25,191 bases of DNA, from assembly GCA_002403075.1 (NCBI GenBank), contig DHHB01000050.1, positions 31,573 through 56,763 of the forward strand, in the 5' to 3' direction. Under the pieces are notes generated by a model that did not search any database, was not told where the DNA came from, and worked only from the letters and a program-made list of their open reading frames with translations. The DNA comes from a bacterium UBP1_UBA4783. Lineage in GTDB: Bacteria > Krumholzibacteriota > Krumholzibacteriia > Krumholzibacteriales > Krumholzibacteriaceae. Positions 1 through 8,123 of the stretch are shown here, in pieces. Every line of letters begins with the position of its first letter. Position 1 is the stretch's first letter. The position numbers and the translations under genes were made by a program.

Positions 1-1149
1 GGCGTCGACGAAGTCGTCGTGAGCCCCGGGATCGCGATCGACCATCCGTTTCTGCTCGAGGCGGTCCGGCGCGGCGTGCCGCTCGCGAGCGAGCTCGAGC
101 TCGGATGCCGGTTCGCCGAGGCGCGTCTCGTCGCCGTCACGGGGACGAACGGCAAGTCGACGACCGTCACCATGATCGGCGGGATCCTCGAGGCCGCGGG
201 GAAGCGCGCGATCGTGTGCGGAAACGTCGGCGTGCCGCTCTGCTCCGTCGTCCGCGAGCTCGGCCCCGGCGATTTCTTCGTGCTCGAGGTTTCGAGCTTC
301 CAGCTGGAGACCGCCTCCGAGTTCCATCCCGAGGTCGCGGGCATCCTCAACCTCACGCCCGATCATCTCGACCGATACCGCGACGTCGAGGATTACTACC
401 GCTTCAAGGAGCGGATCGTGGAGAACTGCGGCGCGGGGGACTGTTTCTTCTACAACGCCCTCGACCGGCGCTGCGCCGCCGTCGCGGAACGCTTTCCGGG
501 CAGGGTCGCGCCCTTCTCGTCGGCGGGACCGGTCGCGGACGGGGTGTTTCTCGAGGGGGAGAGTATCGCGCGGATCTCGCGCGGCGTCCGCGAGACCGTC
601 CTCGCGCGCTCGGATCTCGGCGTCGTCGGGCTTCACAACGTCGAAAACGCTTTGGCGGCGGTCGCTTCGCTGGCGCCCTACGACGTGCCCGCAGCGGCAT
701 GTCGTAGGGCCCTTTCCTCCTTCCGGGGGCTCCCGCACCGGATGGAGCTCGTGGCCGTCGTGAACGACGTCTCCTACTTCAACGATTCGAAGGGGACGAA
801 CGTGGAGGCGACGATCATGTCGCTGCGGGGGCTCGATCGTCCGGCCGTGCTCATCGCCGGCGGACACGACAAGGGCGGAGATTTCGCGAAGCTCGCCGCC
901 GCGCTCGGCCGCGTCAAGGCGATCGTCGCGATCGGCGAGGCGGCGCCGCTCATCGAGGAGGCCTGCTCCTCGGCGGTGCCGGTCGCGCGGGCCCAGACGA
1001 TGAAGGACGCGGTGGAGACCGCCTCCCGCGCGGCCCAGCCGGGGGACCTCGTGCTCCTCTCGCCGGCCTGCGCGAGCTTCGACATGTTCAGGAACTTCGA
1101 GCACCGCGGAGAGGTGTTCCGGGAATGCGTGAAGGAACTGCAGCGGTAG
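1..1149 (+). CDS. murD: UDP-N-acetylmuramoylalanine--D-glutamate ligase, 5' end missing
   Basis: MurD adds D-glutamate to UDP-MurNAc-L-alanine in the cytoplasm, the second amino-acid step of peptidoglycan precursor synthesis. The reading frame is open from base 1, so the N-terminal Rossmann domain is mostly outside the window; about 382 residues of a usual ~450 are present. Visible marks are the Mur-ligase P-loop GTNGKSTT near the start of the central domain, the EVSSFQLE segment, the NLTPDHLDRY segment, HNVENALAA, and the C-terminal-domain signatures FNDSKGTN and AGGHDKGGDF. These are typical of MurD rather than MurC, MurE or MurF. The stop lies inside the start of ftsW (25-base overlap), consistent with co-transcription and coupled translation in the dcw cluster. 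Any upstream mur genes lie outside the window. Confidence 0.96.
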   Translation, partial: GVDEVVVSPGIAIDHPFLLEAVRRGVPLASELELGCRFAEARLVAVTGTNGKSTTVTMIGGILEAAGKRAIVCGNVGVPLCSVVRELGPGDFFVLEVSSFQLETASEFHPEVAGILNLTPDHLDRYRDVEDYYRFKERIVENCGAGDCFFYNALDRRCAAVAERFPGRVAPFSSAGPVADGVFLEGESIARISRGVRETVLARSDLGVVGLHNVENALAAVASLAPYDVPAAACRRALSSFRGLPHRMELVAVVNDVSYFNDSKGTNVEATIMSLRGLDRPAVLIAGGHDKGGDFAKLAAALGRVKAIVAIGEAAPLIEEACSSAVPVARAQTMKDAVETASRAAQPGDLVLLSPACASFDMFRNFEHRGEVFRECVKELQR

Positions 1150-2303
1150 CCGAGCTCTCGGAGCGCGGCAGATACGACCTGAAGCTTCTGCTCGCGGCGT
1201 CCGCGCTCGTCGCGCTCGGCCTCGTCATGATCGCCTCCGCGGCGCAGATGGTCAAGCTGCGCGACATGACCGGCCCGCATTTCCATTTCTTCTTCCGGCA
1301 GCTCGTCGTCGCCGCCTTCGGCGTCTGCTGCATGCTCGTTCTCATGCGCGTGCCGTACCGGCTCTACGAGCGCTATGCGCTCGCGATCCTCGTCGCCGCG
1401 TTCGTCCTGCTCGCGGCCGTGCTCTTCATCGGGACCGAGATCCGCGGCTCGACGCGCACGATCCGCATCGTGAAGTTCGATTTCCAGCCGGTCGAAACCG
1501 CGAAGATCGCCCTCATCGTCTTTCTCGCGTCGAAGATCGCCGCGTGGGGCGACCGGATCAGGGAGTGGAGGCGCGGCGTGCTGCCGCTCCTCGGAGCGGG
1601 GCTCGCCATGGCGCTGCTCGTCGCGCTCCAGCCGAACATCAGCAACGCGGCGCTCCTCGTCCTCATCACGTTCCTCATGCTCTTCGTCGGCGGGGCGCGG
1701 ATCAAGCACCTCGCGCTCTCGGGTCTCGTCCTCCTCGCCGCCGCCGCTCCGCTGCTGTTCCGGGTTTCGAAGGTCGTGAGCAGGCTGCGCGACTACCTGA
1801 GCGGCGAGGTCACGAGCTTTCAGCTGCAGCAGTCGCTCATCGCGCTCGGCGCGGGCTCCGTTCTCGGCTGCGGTCCGGGGAGGGGACACCAGAAGTTCCG
1901 GTTCCTCCCGGACGCGCACACCGATTTCATCTATTCGATCGTCGGCGAGGAGCTCGGGCTCGCCGGCACCGTCGCCGTGCTCCTCCTGTTCGTGTACATA
2001 CTCCGCCGCGCGGTCCGGACCGCGCGGCGATCGCCCGATTCCTTCGGGTATCTGCTCGCCATGGGTCTCGGCATGCTGCTCTTCTTCTCGGCCGCCGTGA
2101 ACATGGCCATGGCGACGGGCGTCATTCCGGTCGCGGGGCTTCCGCTCCCGTTCATCAGCTACGGGGGATCCTCGCTGGTGGCGTCGCTCGCCGCGATCGG
2201 CATGCTCGTCAGCGTGTCGTACGAGGGGAAGGGCCGTGCCTTCCCCGTCGAAGTCTTCGGGCCCCGGCGCCGATCGCGCGTGTCATTCGCGCGGCGCCGG
2301 TAG
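1125..2303 (+). CDS. ftsW: SEDS-family peptidoglycan glycosyltransferase FtsW
   Basis: This 392-residue polytopic membrane protein belongs to the SEDS family (FtsW/RodA/SpoVE), which polymerises lipid II glycan strands at the septum with a partner class B PBP. About ten hydrophobic segments are visible, starting around residue 20. Family marks include FQPVETAKIALIVFLASKI, the extracellular LPDAHTDFIYSIVGEELG segment, and the C-terminal GLPLPFISYGGSS motif. The tail is short and strongly basic. The ATG at 1125 lies inside the end of murD; it is the only start that keeps the cytoplasmic lead before the first membrane helix, and a GGAGAGG sits upstream. Its place between murD and murG favours FtsW over RodA. 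Confidence 0.95.
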   Translation: MREGTAAVAELSERGRYDLKLLLAASALVALGLVMIASAAQMVKLRDMTGPHFHFFFRQLVVAAFGVCCMLVLMRVPYRLYERYALAILVAAFVLLAAVLFIGTEIRGSTRTIRIVKFDFQPVETAKIALIVFLASKIAAWGDRIREWRRGVLPLLGAGLAMALLVALQPNISNAALLVLITFLMLFVGGARIKHLALSGLVLLAAAAPLLFRVSKVVSRLRDYLSGEVTSFQLQQSLIALGAGSVLGCGPGRGHQKFRFLPDAHTDFIYSIVGEELGLAGTVAVLLLFVYILRRAVRTARRSPDSFGYLLAMGLGMLLFFSAAVNMAMATGVIPVAGLPLPFISYGGSSLVASLAAIGMLVSVSYEGKGRAFPVEVFGPRRRSRVSFARRR

Positions 2304-2325
2304 CGCCGGACGGAAAGCGGGTCGG

Positions 2326-3444
2326 ATGAGCATGAGGGTGCTGTTTGCAGCGGGCGGAACGGGCGGGCACGTCCTTCCGGCGCTTTCCGTCGCCGACGAG
2401 CTCCGGTCCATGATTCCGAACCTCGAACCCCTCTTCGTCGGAACCCGATCGGGGCTCGAAGCCAAACTGGTCCCCCAGGCGGGATATTCGATAGCGTTCA
2501 TCTCAGCGAAGGGCGTGCGCGGCCGGGGAGCGGCGGCGCGGCTGCGGAGCGCGGCGTTCATCGGCGCAGGATTCTTCCAGGCGCTCGGGATCGTTTCCCG
2601 TTTCCGGCCGCGGATCGTCTTCGGCGCCGGCGGCTACGCGAGCGCCGCCGCGGTGCTCGCCGCCTCGTTTCTCGGGAAAACGGTCGTGATACAGGAGCAG
2701 AACTCGATCCCCGGTCTCGCGAACCGGCTGCTCGCGCGCTTCGCGAAACGCGTCTATCTCGGCTTCGAGAAGGCCGGATCGCACTTCAGTTCGCACCGGG
2801 GGCTCATGGTCACGGGCAATCCGCTCCGGGCCGGGGTCGCCGCGGCGGCGCCCGCCGGCGCGAGGGGCGAGTTCGGTCTCGCGGGCGATCGTCCGGTTCT
2901 CCTCGTGTTCGGCGGGAGCCAGGGAGCGCGCACCCTCAACCGGGCCGCCGTGGACTATCTCGCCGCCCGGCCGGAAGTGCAGGCGATCGTGCAGACCGGG
3001 GAGCAGGACTACCCGTGGGTCGCCGAGCGCGCCGCCGCGCTCGGGAACCGCGTTCACGCCGCGCCGTACATCGCGGCGATGCAGAGGGCCTACGGAGCGG
3101 CCGACGTCGTCCTCGCGCGCGCCGGCGCTCTGAGCGTATCGGAGATCGCGGCGGTCGGGATTCCGGCGGTTCTCGTGCCGTACCCGTTCGCCGCGGACGA
3201 TCATCAGCGGCACAACGCCGCGGTGCTCGCGGACGCCGGCGGCGCCGTCGTCGTCGCGGACGCGGAGCTCACCGGCGAGCGTCTCGCCGCCGTGCTCGAT
3301 CCGCTGTTCGCCGATTCCGCGCGCCTCGCCGCCATGCGGCGGGCGCTCGGGGACGTCGCGCGGCGCGACGCGGCCAGGACGATCGCCACGGACATGATCC
3401 GGCTCGCGTCCGGCGCCGCCGGGCGGGGAAAGGCCGCGGCATGA
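2326..3444 (+). CDS. murG: UDP-GlcNAc:lipid I N-acetylglucosaminyltransferase MurG
   Basis: MurG converts lipid I to lipid II on the inner face of the cytoplasmic membrane. The protein is about 372 residues, normal for the family. The N-terminal glycine loop GGTGGHV is at residues 10-16, a second GAGGYAS loop follows, and the C-terminal donor-binding domain carries FGGSQGAR and the ARAGALSVSEIAAVGIPAVLVPYPFAADDHQ stretch (GT28 signature). The frame is open further upstream to 2236, but that would overlap ftsW by 68 bases and add a non-conserved arginine-rich lead. The ATG at 2326, or the one at 2332, puts the first beta strand (RVLFAAGG) at the N-terminus as in known MurG proteins. The end overlaps murC by four bases (ATGA). 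Confidence 0.95.
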   Translation: MSMRVLFAAGGTGGHVLPALSVADELRSMIPNLEPLFVGTRSGLEAKLVPQAGYSIAFISAKGVRGRGAAARLRSAAFIGAGFFQALGIVSRFRPRIVFGAGGYASAAAVLAASFLGKTVVIQEQNSIPGLANRLLARFAKRVYLGFEKAGSHFSSHRGLMVTGNPLRAGVAAAAPAGARGEFGLAGDRPVLLVFGGSQGARTLNRAAVDYLAARPEVQAIVQTGEQDYPWVAERAAALGNRVHAAPYIAAMQRAYGAADVVLARAGALSVSEIAAVGIPAVLVPYPFAADDHQRHNAAVLADAGGAVVVADAELTGERLAAVLDPLFADSARLAAMRRALGDVARRDAARTIATDMIRLASGAAGRGKAAA

Positions 3445-4847
3445 CGAAACGAAGATCCATGACGATGCTCGGCAAGATGCGCCGCGTTCATTTCGTCGGC
3501 GTCGGCGGCATCGGCATGAGCGGCATCGCCGAGGTTCTCCTCAACCTGGGCTTCACGGTCAGCGGATCCGATCTCGAGCGGAGCCCGATCACCGAGCGCC
3601 TCCGCAAGCTCGGCGCGCGGATACGCGTCGGGCACGACGCCCGGAACGTCGCCCGCAGCGACGTCGTCGTCGTTTCCTCGGCGATCGGCGCGGGGAACCC
3701 CGAGGTCGTCGCGGCGCGCGAGCGCGGCATCCCCGTGATCCCGCGCGCGTCGATGCTCGGCGAGCTCATGCGCATCCGCACCGGCATCGCGATCGCCGGG
3801 GCGCACGGCAAGACGACGACGACGTCCCTCGCCGGCGCCGTGCTGCAGGAGGCCGGGCTCGATCCGACGATCATCGTCGGCGGCCGCGTGAAGAGCCTCC
3901 GGACGAACGCCCGCCTCGGGCAAGGCGATCTGCTCGTCGCCGAGGCCGACGAGAGCGACGGGAGCTTCGTCCACCTGTCGCCGGTGTTCGCCGTCGTCAC
4001 GAACATCGACGCCGAGCACCTCGATTTCTACGGAACGATCGATTCGATTTACGACGCCTTCGTCGAGTTCTCGCGGCGCGTGCCGTTCTACGGCGCCGTC
4101 ATCTGCTGCATCGACGACCCGAACGTGCGGGTCGTCCTGCCGCGCATCGATCGGCGGGTCCGCACCTACGGGCTCGGCCCGGACGCCGACGTCAGGGGCG
4201 AGATCGTCGAATCGGGCGCCGGCGGCACCCGGTTCTCCTACACGGTCGGCGGCAAACGCCGCGGCCGTCTCACGCTCCGCGTTCCGGGCGTCCACAACGT
4301 GCTGAACGCGCTCGCCGTCTGCGCGCTCGCCGAGGAGCTCGACATCGACCGCCGCGCCCTGCGGGCGGCCTTCGAGCGCTTCGAGGGGGTCGCGCGGCGG
4401 TTCGAATACAAGGGAGAAGCGGGAGGGGTGCTCGTCGTCGACGATTACGGCCATCACCCGGCCGAGGTGGAGGCGACGATACGCGCGGCGCGCGAGAACT
4501 TCGACCGCCGGATCGTCGTGGTGTTCCAGCCCCACCGCTACACGCGCACCCGCGACCTTCACGAGAAGTTCGGTCCCGCGTTCCGCGACGCCGACGAGCT
4601 CTTCGTCACGGACGTCTACGCGGCGGGGGAGCGTCCGATCGAAGGGGTCACCGGCGAGCTCGTCTACCGCGCCGTCGTGCGCGAGGGAAAGCCGCGCGTG
4701 AGCTACGTGCCGGACTGGCGCGATCTCGTGAAAACGGTGCGTCGGAGCGTCCGGCCGGGAGACCTCGTCATCACCCTCGGCGCCGGCAGCATCTACAAGC
4801 TCGGCGAGGAGCTGCTCGGAGGAAAGGGCGCGGTGAAAAAGGGATGA
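3441..4847 (+). CDS. murC: UDP-N-acetylmuramate--L-alanine ligase
   Basis: MurC makes UDP-MurNAc-L-alanine, the first amino-acid addition to the peptidoglycan precursor. The protein is 468 residues, full length. The N-terminal domain has the VHFVGVGGIGMSGIAE Rossmann loop, the ATP site is GAHGKTTTT with lysine 124, and the DESDGSF, NIDAEHLDFYG, VPGVHNVLNALA, DDYGHHPAE and VFQPHRYTRT motifs follow in family order. The chosen ATG overlaps the murG stop (ATGA); an in-frame extension to 3015 is only an antisense-like arginine-rich shadow of murG. Internal ATGs at residues 7, 9 and 13 are also possible starts. It ends in another ATGA overlap with ftsQ. In many bacteria murB or ddl would come next; neither does here. 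Confidence 0.96.
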   Translation: MTKRRSMTMLGKMRRVHFVGVGGIGMSGIAEVLLNLGFTVSGSDLERSPITERLRKLGARIRVGHDARNVARSDVVVVSSAIGAGNPEVVAARERGIPVIPRASMLGELMRIRTGIAIAGAHGKTTTTSLAGAVLQEAGLDPTIIVGGRVKSLRTNARLGQGDLLVAEADESDGSFVHLSPVFAVVTNIDAEHLDFYGTIDSIYDAFVEFSRRVPFYGAVICCIDDPNVRVVLPRIDRRVRTYGLGPDADVRGEIVESGAGGTRFSYTVGGKRRGRLTLRVPGVHNVLNALAVCALAEELDIDRRALRAAFERFEGVARRFEYKGEAGGVLVVDDYGHHPAEVEATIRAARENFDRRIVVVFQPHRYTRTRDLHEKFGPAFRDADELFVTDVYAAGERPIEGVTGELVYRAVVREGKPRVSYVPDWRDLVKTVRRSVRPGDLVITLGAGSIYKLGEELLGGKGAVKKG

Positions 4848-5593
4848 AGTTCTGGGAGTCGCAGGGAATGGCCTCGAGGGGCGCGCGGCGCCGGTTGCGG
4901 ATTCCGCGTCCGGCGCTCGCCGCCGCGGCCGTCGCGCTCGCCGCGGGAGCGGTGGCGGTCTTCTGCACGGAGCTCTTCACGGTCACGACGGTTCGCTTTC
5001 ACGGGTGCGCGAGCGTGCCGAAGGATTCCCTCGAGACCGTCCGGATCGGTTTCACGGGCTCGAACCTCGTCACCCTCCGGACCGGCTGGGCGGGCGAGCG
5101 GCTCGCCGCGCTGCCCGAGGTCGAGAGCGTTCGATTCGTCCGCAGGCCGTTTCACACCGTCGAGTGCCGCCTCGTGAAGCGGGAGCCCGTCGCGCTCCTC
5201 GTCGCGGGTTCGGTGAGGGAGGTGGACCGCGAGGGAGTGGTTCTGCCGGCGCGCGCGGGGCGGGGCGACATCGATCTGCCCCTCATCACCGGCATCGCGG
5301 AGCGGGCCGTCGCGAAGGAGTCGGGACGGCGCAGTCTCGCGCGGGCGCTCGAGGTGCTCCGTCTCATACGCGCCGAGGGCGTTTCCCCGGCCGGGCAGGT
5401 CTCCGAGATCCACGTCGACGGGGAGGATATCGAACTCGTGTGGACGGGAACGGGGACGCTCATCAGGCTCGGACGCGACGAGTACGCGAGCCGCGTGCGC
5501 AAGCTCAAGGCGGTCGGCACGGTGCTCCTCGACCGCGAGGGGAACCCCGAGATCATCGATCTCCGGTTCGATCGACAGGTCATCATACGTTGA
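4844..5593 (+). CDS. ftsQ: cell division protein FtsQ/DivIB
   Basis: FtsQ/DivIB is a bitopic divisome protein that links early cytoplasmic and late periplasmic division proteins. The 249-residue product has a short basic cytoplasmic lead, one membrane segment at about residues 24-44 (alanine/valine rich), then a POTRA-like domain: FTVTTVRFHGCASVPKDSL through LAALPEVESVRFVRRPFHTVECRLVKREPVALL. A FtsQ-type beta domain follows, with a DREGVVLP segment and a final IDLRFDRQVIIR strand. The ATG overlaps the murC stop by four bases. The sequence is diverged, as is usual for FtsQ, so the call rests on architecture plus position directly before ftsA and ftsZ. Confidence 0.9.
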   Translation: MKFWESQGMASRGARRRLRIPRPALAAAAVALAAGAVAVFCTELFTVTTVRFHGCASVPKDSLETVRIGFTGSNLVTLRTGWAGERLAALPEVESVRFVRRPFHTVECRLVKREPVALLVAGSVREVDREGVVLPARAGRGDIDLPLITGIAERAVAKESGRRSLARALEVLRLIRAEGVSPAGQVSEIHVDGEDIELVWTGTGTLIRLGRDEYASRVRKLKAVGTVLLDREGNPEIIDLRFDRQVIIR

Positions 5594-5624
5594 GGCGCTG
5601 ACAAAGCGAGGTGAGGAGCCGTTT

Positions 5625-6851
5625 ATGTCTAGTGAGTACGTCGTCGGCCTCGATATGGGAACCACGGCGGTGTCCGTCATCGTCGGAGAGTTCACCGCGG
5701 ACGGGGAAACCCGCGTCATCGGCGCGGGCACGGCGCCGGCGAACGGCGTCGCGAAGGGCGTCATCGTCAACATCGACGAGGCGACGGAGAGCCTCCGCGC
5801 GGCCGTTTCGCAGGCCGAGCGCATGGCCGGCGTCGAAATCCGCGGCGTCTGCGCGTCCGTTTCCGGACCGCACATCCGCAGCTTCTCGAGCCGCGGCGTG
5901 ATCGCCCTGCCGGCCGGACGCCGCGAAGTGGCGGCCCGGGACATCGAGAAGGTCACCGAAGCGGCGCGCAGCATCACGCTCCCGTTCAATCAGGAGATCG
6001 TGCATTCGCTGCCGCAGGATTTCGCCGTCGACAGCCACCCCGGGATACGCGATCCGATCGGCATGTCCGCGATGCGGCTCGAGGCCGAGGTTCACATCGT
6101 CACGGCGCTCGGGATGCCGCTCGAAAACATGGCGAAGGTGTGCAAGAAGACGGGGCTCGAAATCGTCGAGCTCGTGTTCGATCCCATCGCCGCGGCGCGC
6201 GCGGTTCTGACGCGGGAGGAGACGGAGCTCGGCTGCCTCCTCGTCGACGTCGGCGGCGGCGTCACGAGCTACGCGCTCTACTTCGGCGGCACCGTCCGCG
6301 CGAGCGGCGTCGTCGCCGCCGGCGGCGTCAACGTGACGAACGATCTCGCCGTGGGCTTGCGGACGTCGGCGGCGGTCGCTGAACAGCTCAAGCTCTCCCA
6401 CGGCGTCGCCCTCGCCTCGCTCGCCCAGGAGGAGGAGCGGGTCATGGTGCCGGGCGTCGGCGGCCGGGAGGCGCGGGAGATTCGGACGCAGATACTCGCG
6501 GCGATCATCGAGCCGCGCACCGAGGAGATCTTCACGATGGTGAAGAAGCAGGTGGGAGGAGATCCGTATTACCGGCTCCTCGGCGCGGGCGTCGTGCTCG
6601 CCGGGGGCGGATCGCAGCTGCGGGGCATGGCCGGGGTGGCCGAGGAGGTGTTCGATCTGCCCGTGCGCGTCGGGCGGGCCGCGAACCTCATGGGTCTCTC
6701 CGAGCTCGTGGATACGGCCGGATGGACGACCGGCATCGGACTCCTGCTCTGGGGCGCGGACCGGATCGCCGCGCAGGGGATCGGCGGCCCGGCGGACCGG
6801 GTCAAATGGATGTTTCACCGGATCAAACAAATGACGAGCCTGTTTTCGTGA
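5625..6851 (+). CDS. ftsA: cell division protein FtsA
   Basis: FtsA is the actin-like protein that tethers FtsZ to the membrane and recruits later divisome parts. The 408-residue product shows the phosphate-1 loop VGLDMGTTAVSVIV near the N-terminus, the inserted 1C (SHS2) region with HSLPQDFAVD, the phosphate-2 loop LLVDVGGGVTSYALY around residue 205, and the adenosine loop GAGVVLAGGGSQLRGM. The last residues (WMFHRIKQMTSLFS) can form a basic amphipathic helix, the expected membrane-targeting tail. GTGAGGAG lies six bases before the ATG. It sits 31 bases after ftsQ and 16 bases before ftsZ. Confidence 0.96.
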   Translation: MSSEYVVGLDMGTTAVSVIVGEFTADGETRVIGAGTAPANGVAKGVIVNIDEATESLRAAVSQAERMAGVEIRGVCASVSGPHIRSFSSRGVIALPAGRREVAARDIEKVTEAARSITLPFNQEIVHSLPQDFAVDSHPGIRDPIGMSAMRLEAEVHIVTALGMPLENMAKVCKKTGLEIVELVFDPIAAARAVLTREETELGCLLVDVGGGVTSYALYFGGTVRASGVVAAGGVNVTNDLAVGLRTSAAVAEQLKLSHGVALASLAQEEERVMVPGVGGREAREIRTQILAAIIEPRTEEIFTMVKKQVGGDPYYRLLGAGVVLAGGGSQLRGMAGVAEEVFDLPVRVGRAANLMGLSELVDTAGWTTGIGLLLWGADRIAAQGIGGPADRVKWMFHRIKQMTSLFS

Positions 6852-6867
6852 ACGGAAGGGGGATGCC

Positions 6868-8109
6868 ATGCGGTTCGAGTTCGACGATTTCGACGAGTTG
6901 GCGAAGTTGAAGGTGGTCGGCGTCGGTGGCGCGGGAGGGAACGCCGTGAACCGGATGATAGCGGCGGGTCTTCAGGGGGTCGAGTTCCTCGCCGTCAACA
7001 CGGACGTGCAGGTGCTCGAGCTCTCGCGGGCGCACAAGCGCATCCAGGTCGGCAACTCGCTCACGAAGGGGCTCGGCTCGGGCGGCGATCCCGACGTCGG
7101 CCGCCGCGCGATGGAGGAGGACGCCGATCTCGTCGCCGAGTCGCTCGCGGGAGCGGACATGGTGTTCGTGACGGCCGGCATGGGCGGCGGCACGGGCACC
7201 GGCGCGGGGCCGCTCGTCGCGCGCATCGCGCGCGAGCTCGGCGCGCTCACCGTAGGGATCGTGACGCGTCCGTTCACCTTCGAGGGGAAGCGGCGGCATC
7301 GCCAGGCCCTCGAGGGGATCGCGGCGCTGAAGCAGGAGGTCGACACCCTCATCATCATCCAGAACGACAAGCTCCTCTCGATCGTCGGCGCGGATACGCC
7401 GCTCACGACGGCGTTCTCGAAGGCGGACGACGTGCTGCTCCACGCGACGAAGGGGATCTCCGACCTCATTCTCACGCCGGGGCTCATAAACCTTGACTTC
7501 GCGGACGTCCGCTCTATCATGAGCGGGATGGGAGACGCCCTGATGGGGACCGGAACCGCGTCGGGCGAAGACCGGGCGATGAAGGCCGCGCGGATAGCGA
7601 TCACGAGCCCGCTCCTCGACGACGTGTCGATCAAGGGCGCGAAGGGAGTGCTCGTCAACATCACCGGCGACGAGAACATGACGCTGCACGAGATCTCGCA
7701 GGCGACCTCGATCATCAGCCAGGAGGCGGGTGAGGACGCCAACGTGATCTTCGGCGCCGTCGTCAATCGCGGCGAGGCGGAATCCCTCCAGGTCACCGTC
7801 ATCGCGACGGGGTTCACGCAGCGCGAGCGCGAGATCTTCCCGCTCGCCCCGGCGACGGAGAGGATCGCGGTTTCCGAGAGGATTCCGGCCGCCGAACCGC
7901 GCCCCGCGCCGGTCGCCGTTCCCGTCGAAATTCCGGTCGCCGAGACGAAAACCCCGGACATCGTGACGATCGAGGCGTTGGACGAGGCGCGCATCGAGCG
8001 CGAGGAAGCGGAAAGCCTCGCGCGCGTCGGCCTCCACGCGGTGAACTTCGGAAGCTACCACGAGCCGAACCTCGACATTCCGACGTTCCTGCGCAAGCAG
8101 CTCGACTGA
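6868..8109 (+). CDS. ftsZ: tubulin-like cell division GTPase FtsZ
   Basis: FtsZ polymerises with GTP into the Z ring at midcell. The product is 413 residues. The N-terminal glycine loop VVGVGGAGGNAVNRM is at about residues 16-30, the tubulin signature GGGTGTGAG at 106-114, and the T7 catalytic loop NLDFADV at 208-214. A proline/glutamate-rich linker separates the globular part (to about residue 320) from the conserved C-terminal peptide, LDIPTFLRKQ, which binds FtsA and other partners. All parts expected of a functional FtsZ are present. GGAAGGGGG precedes the ATG. A TPR protein starts 14 bases after the stop. Confidence 0.98.
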   Translation: MRFEFDDFDELAKLKVVGVGGAGGNAVNRMIAAGLQGVEFLAVNTDVQVLELSRAHKRIQVGNSLTKGLGSGGDPDVGRRAMEEDADLVAESLAGADMVFVTAGMGGGTGTGAGPLVARIARELGALTVGIVTRPFTFEGKRRHRQALEGIAALKQEVDTLIIIQNDKLLSIVGADTPLTTAFSKADDVLLHATKGISDLILTPGLINLDFADVRSIMSGMGDALMGTGTASGEDRAMKAARIAITSPLLDDVSIKGAKGVLVNITGDENMTLHEISQATSIISQEAGEDANVIFGAVVNRGEAESLQVTVIATGFTQREREIFPLAPATERIAVSERIPAAEPRPAPVAVPVEIPVAETKTPDIVTIEALDEARIEREEAESLARVGLHAVNFGSYHEPNLDIPTFLRKQLD

Positions 8110-8123
8110 CGACGGGAGGCGCC

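Noticed and set aside
774..1919. 381-codon open frame antisense to murD/ftsW
   Set aside because: Shadow of two certain genes; charged repetitive translation.
2236..2325. N-terminal extension of murG
   Set aside because: Overlaps ftsW and is not conserved in composition; ATG at 2326 fits the MurG fold.
3204..4562. 452-codon open frame antisense to murC
   Set aside because: Opposite a complete murC; low-complexity Arg/Ala/Asp content without motifs.
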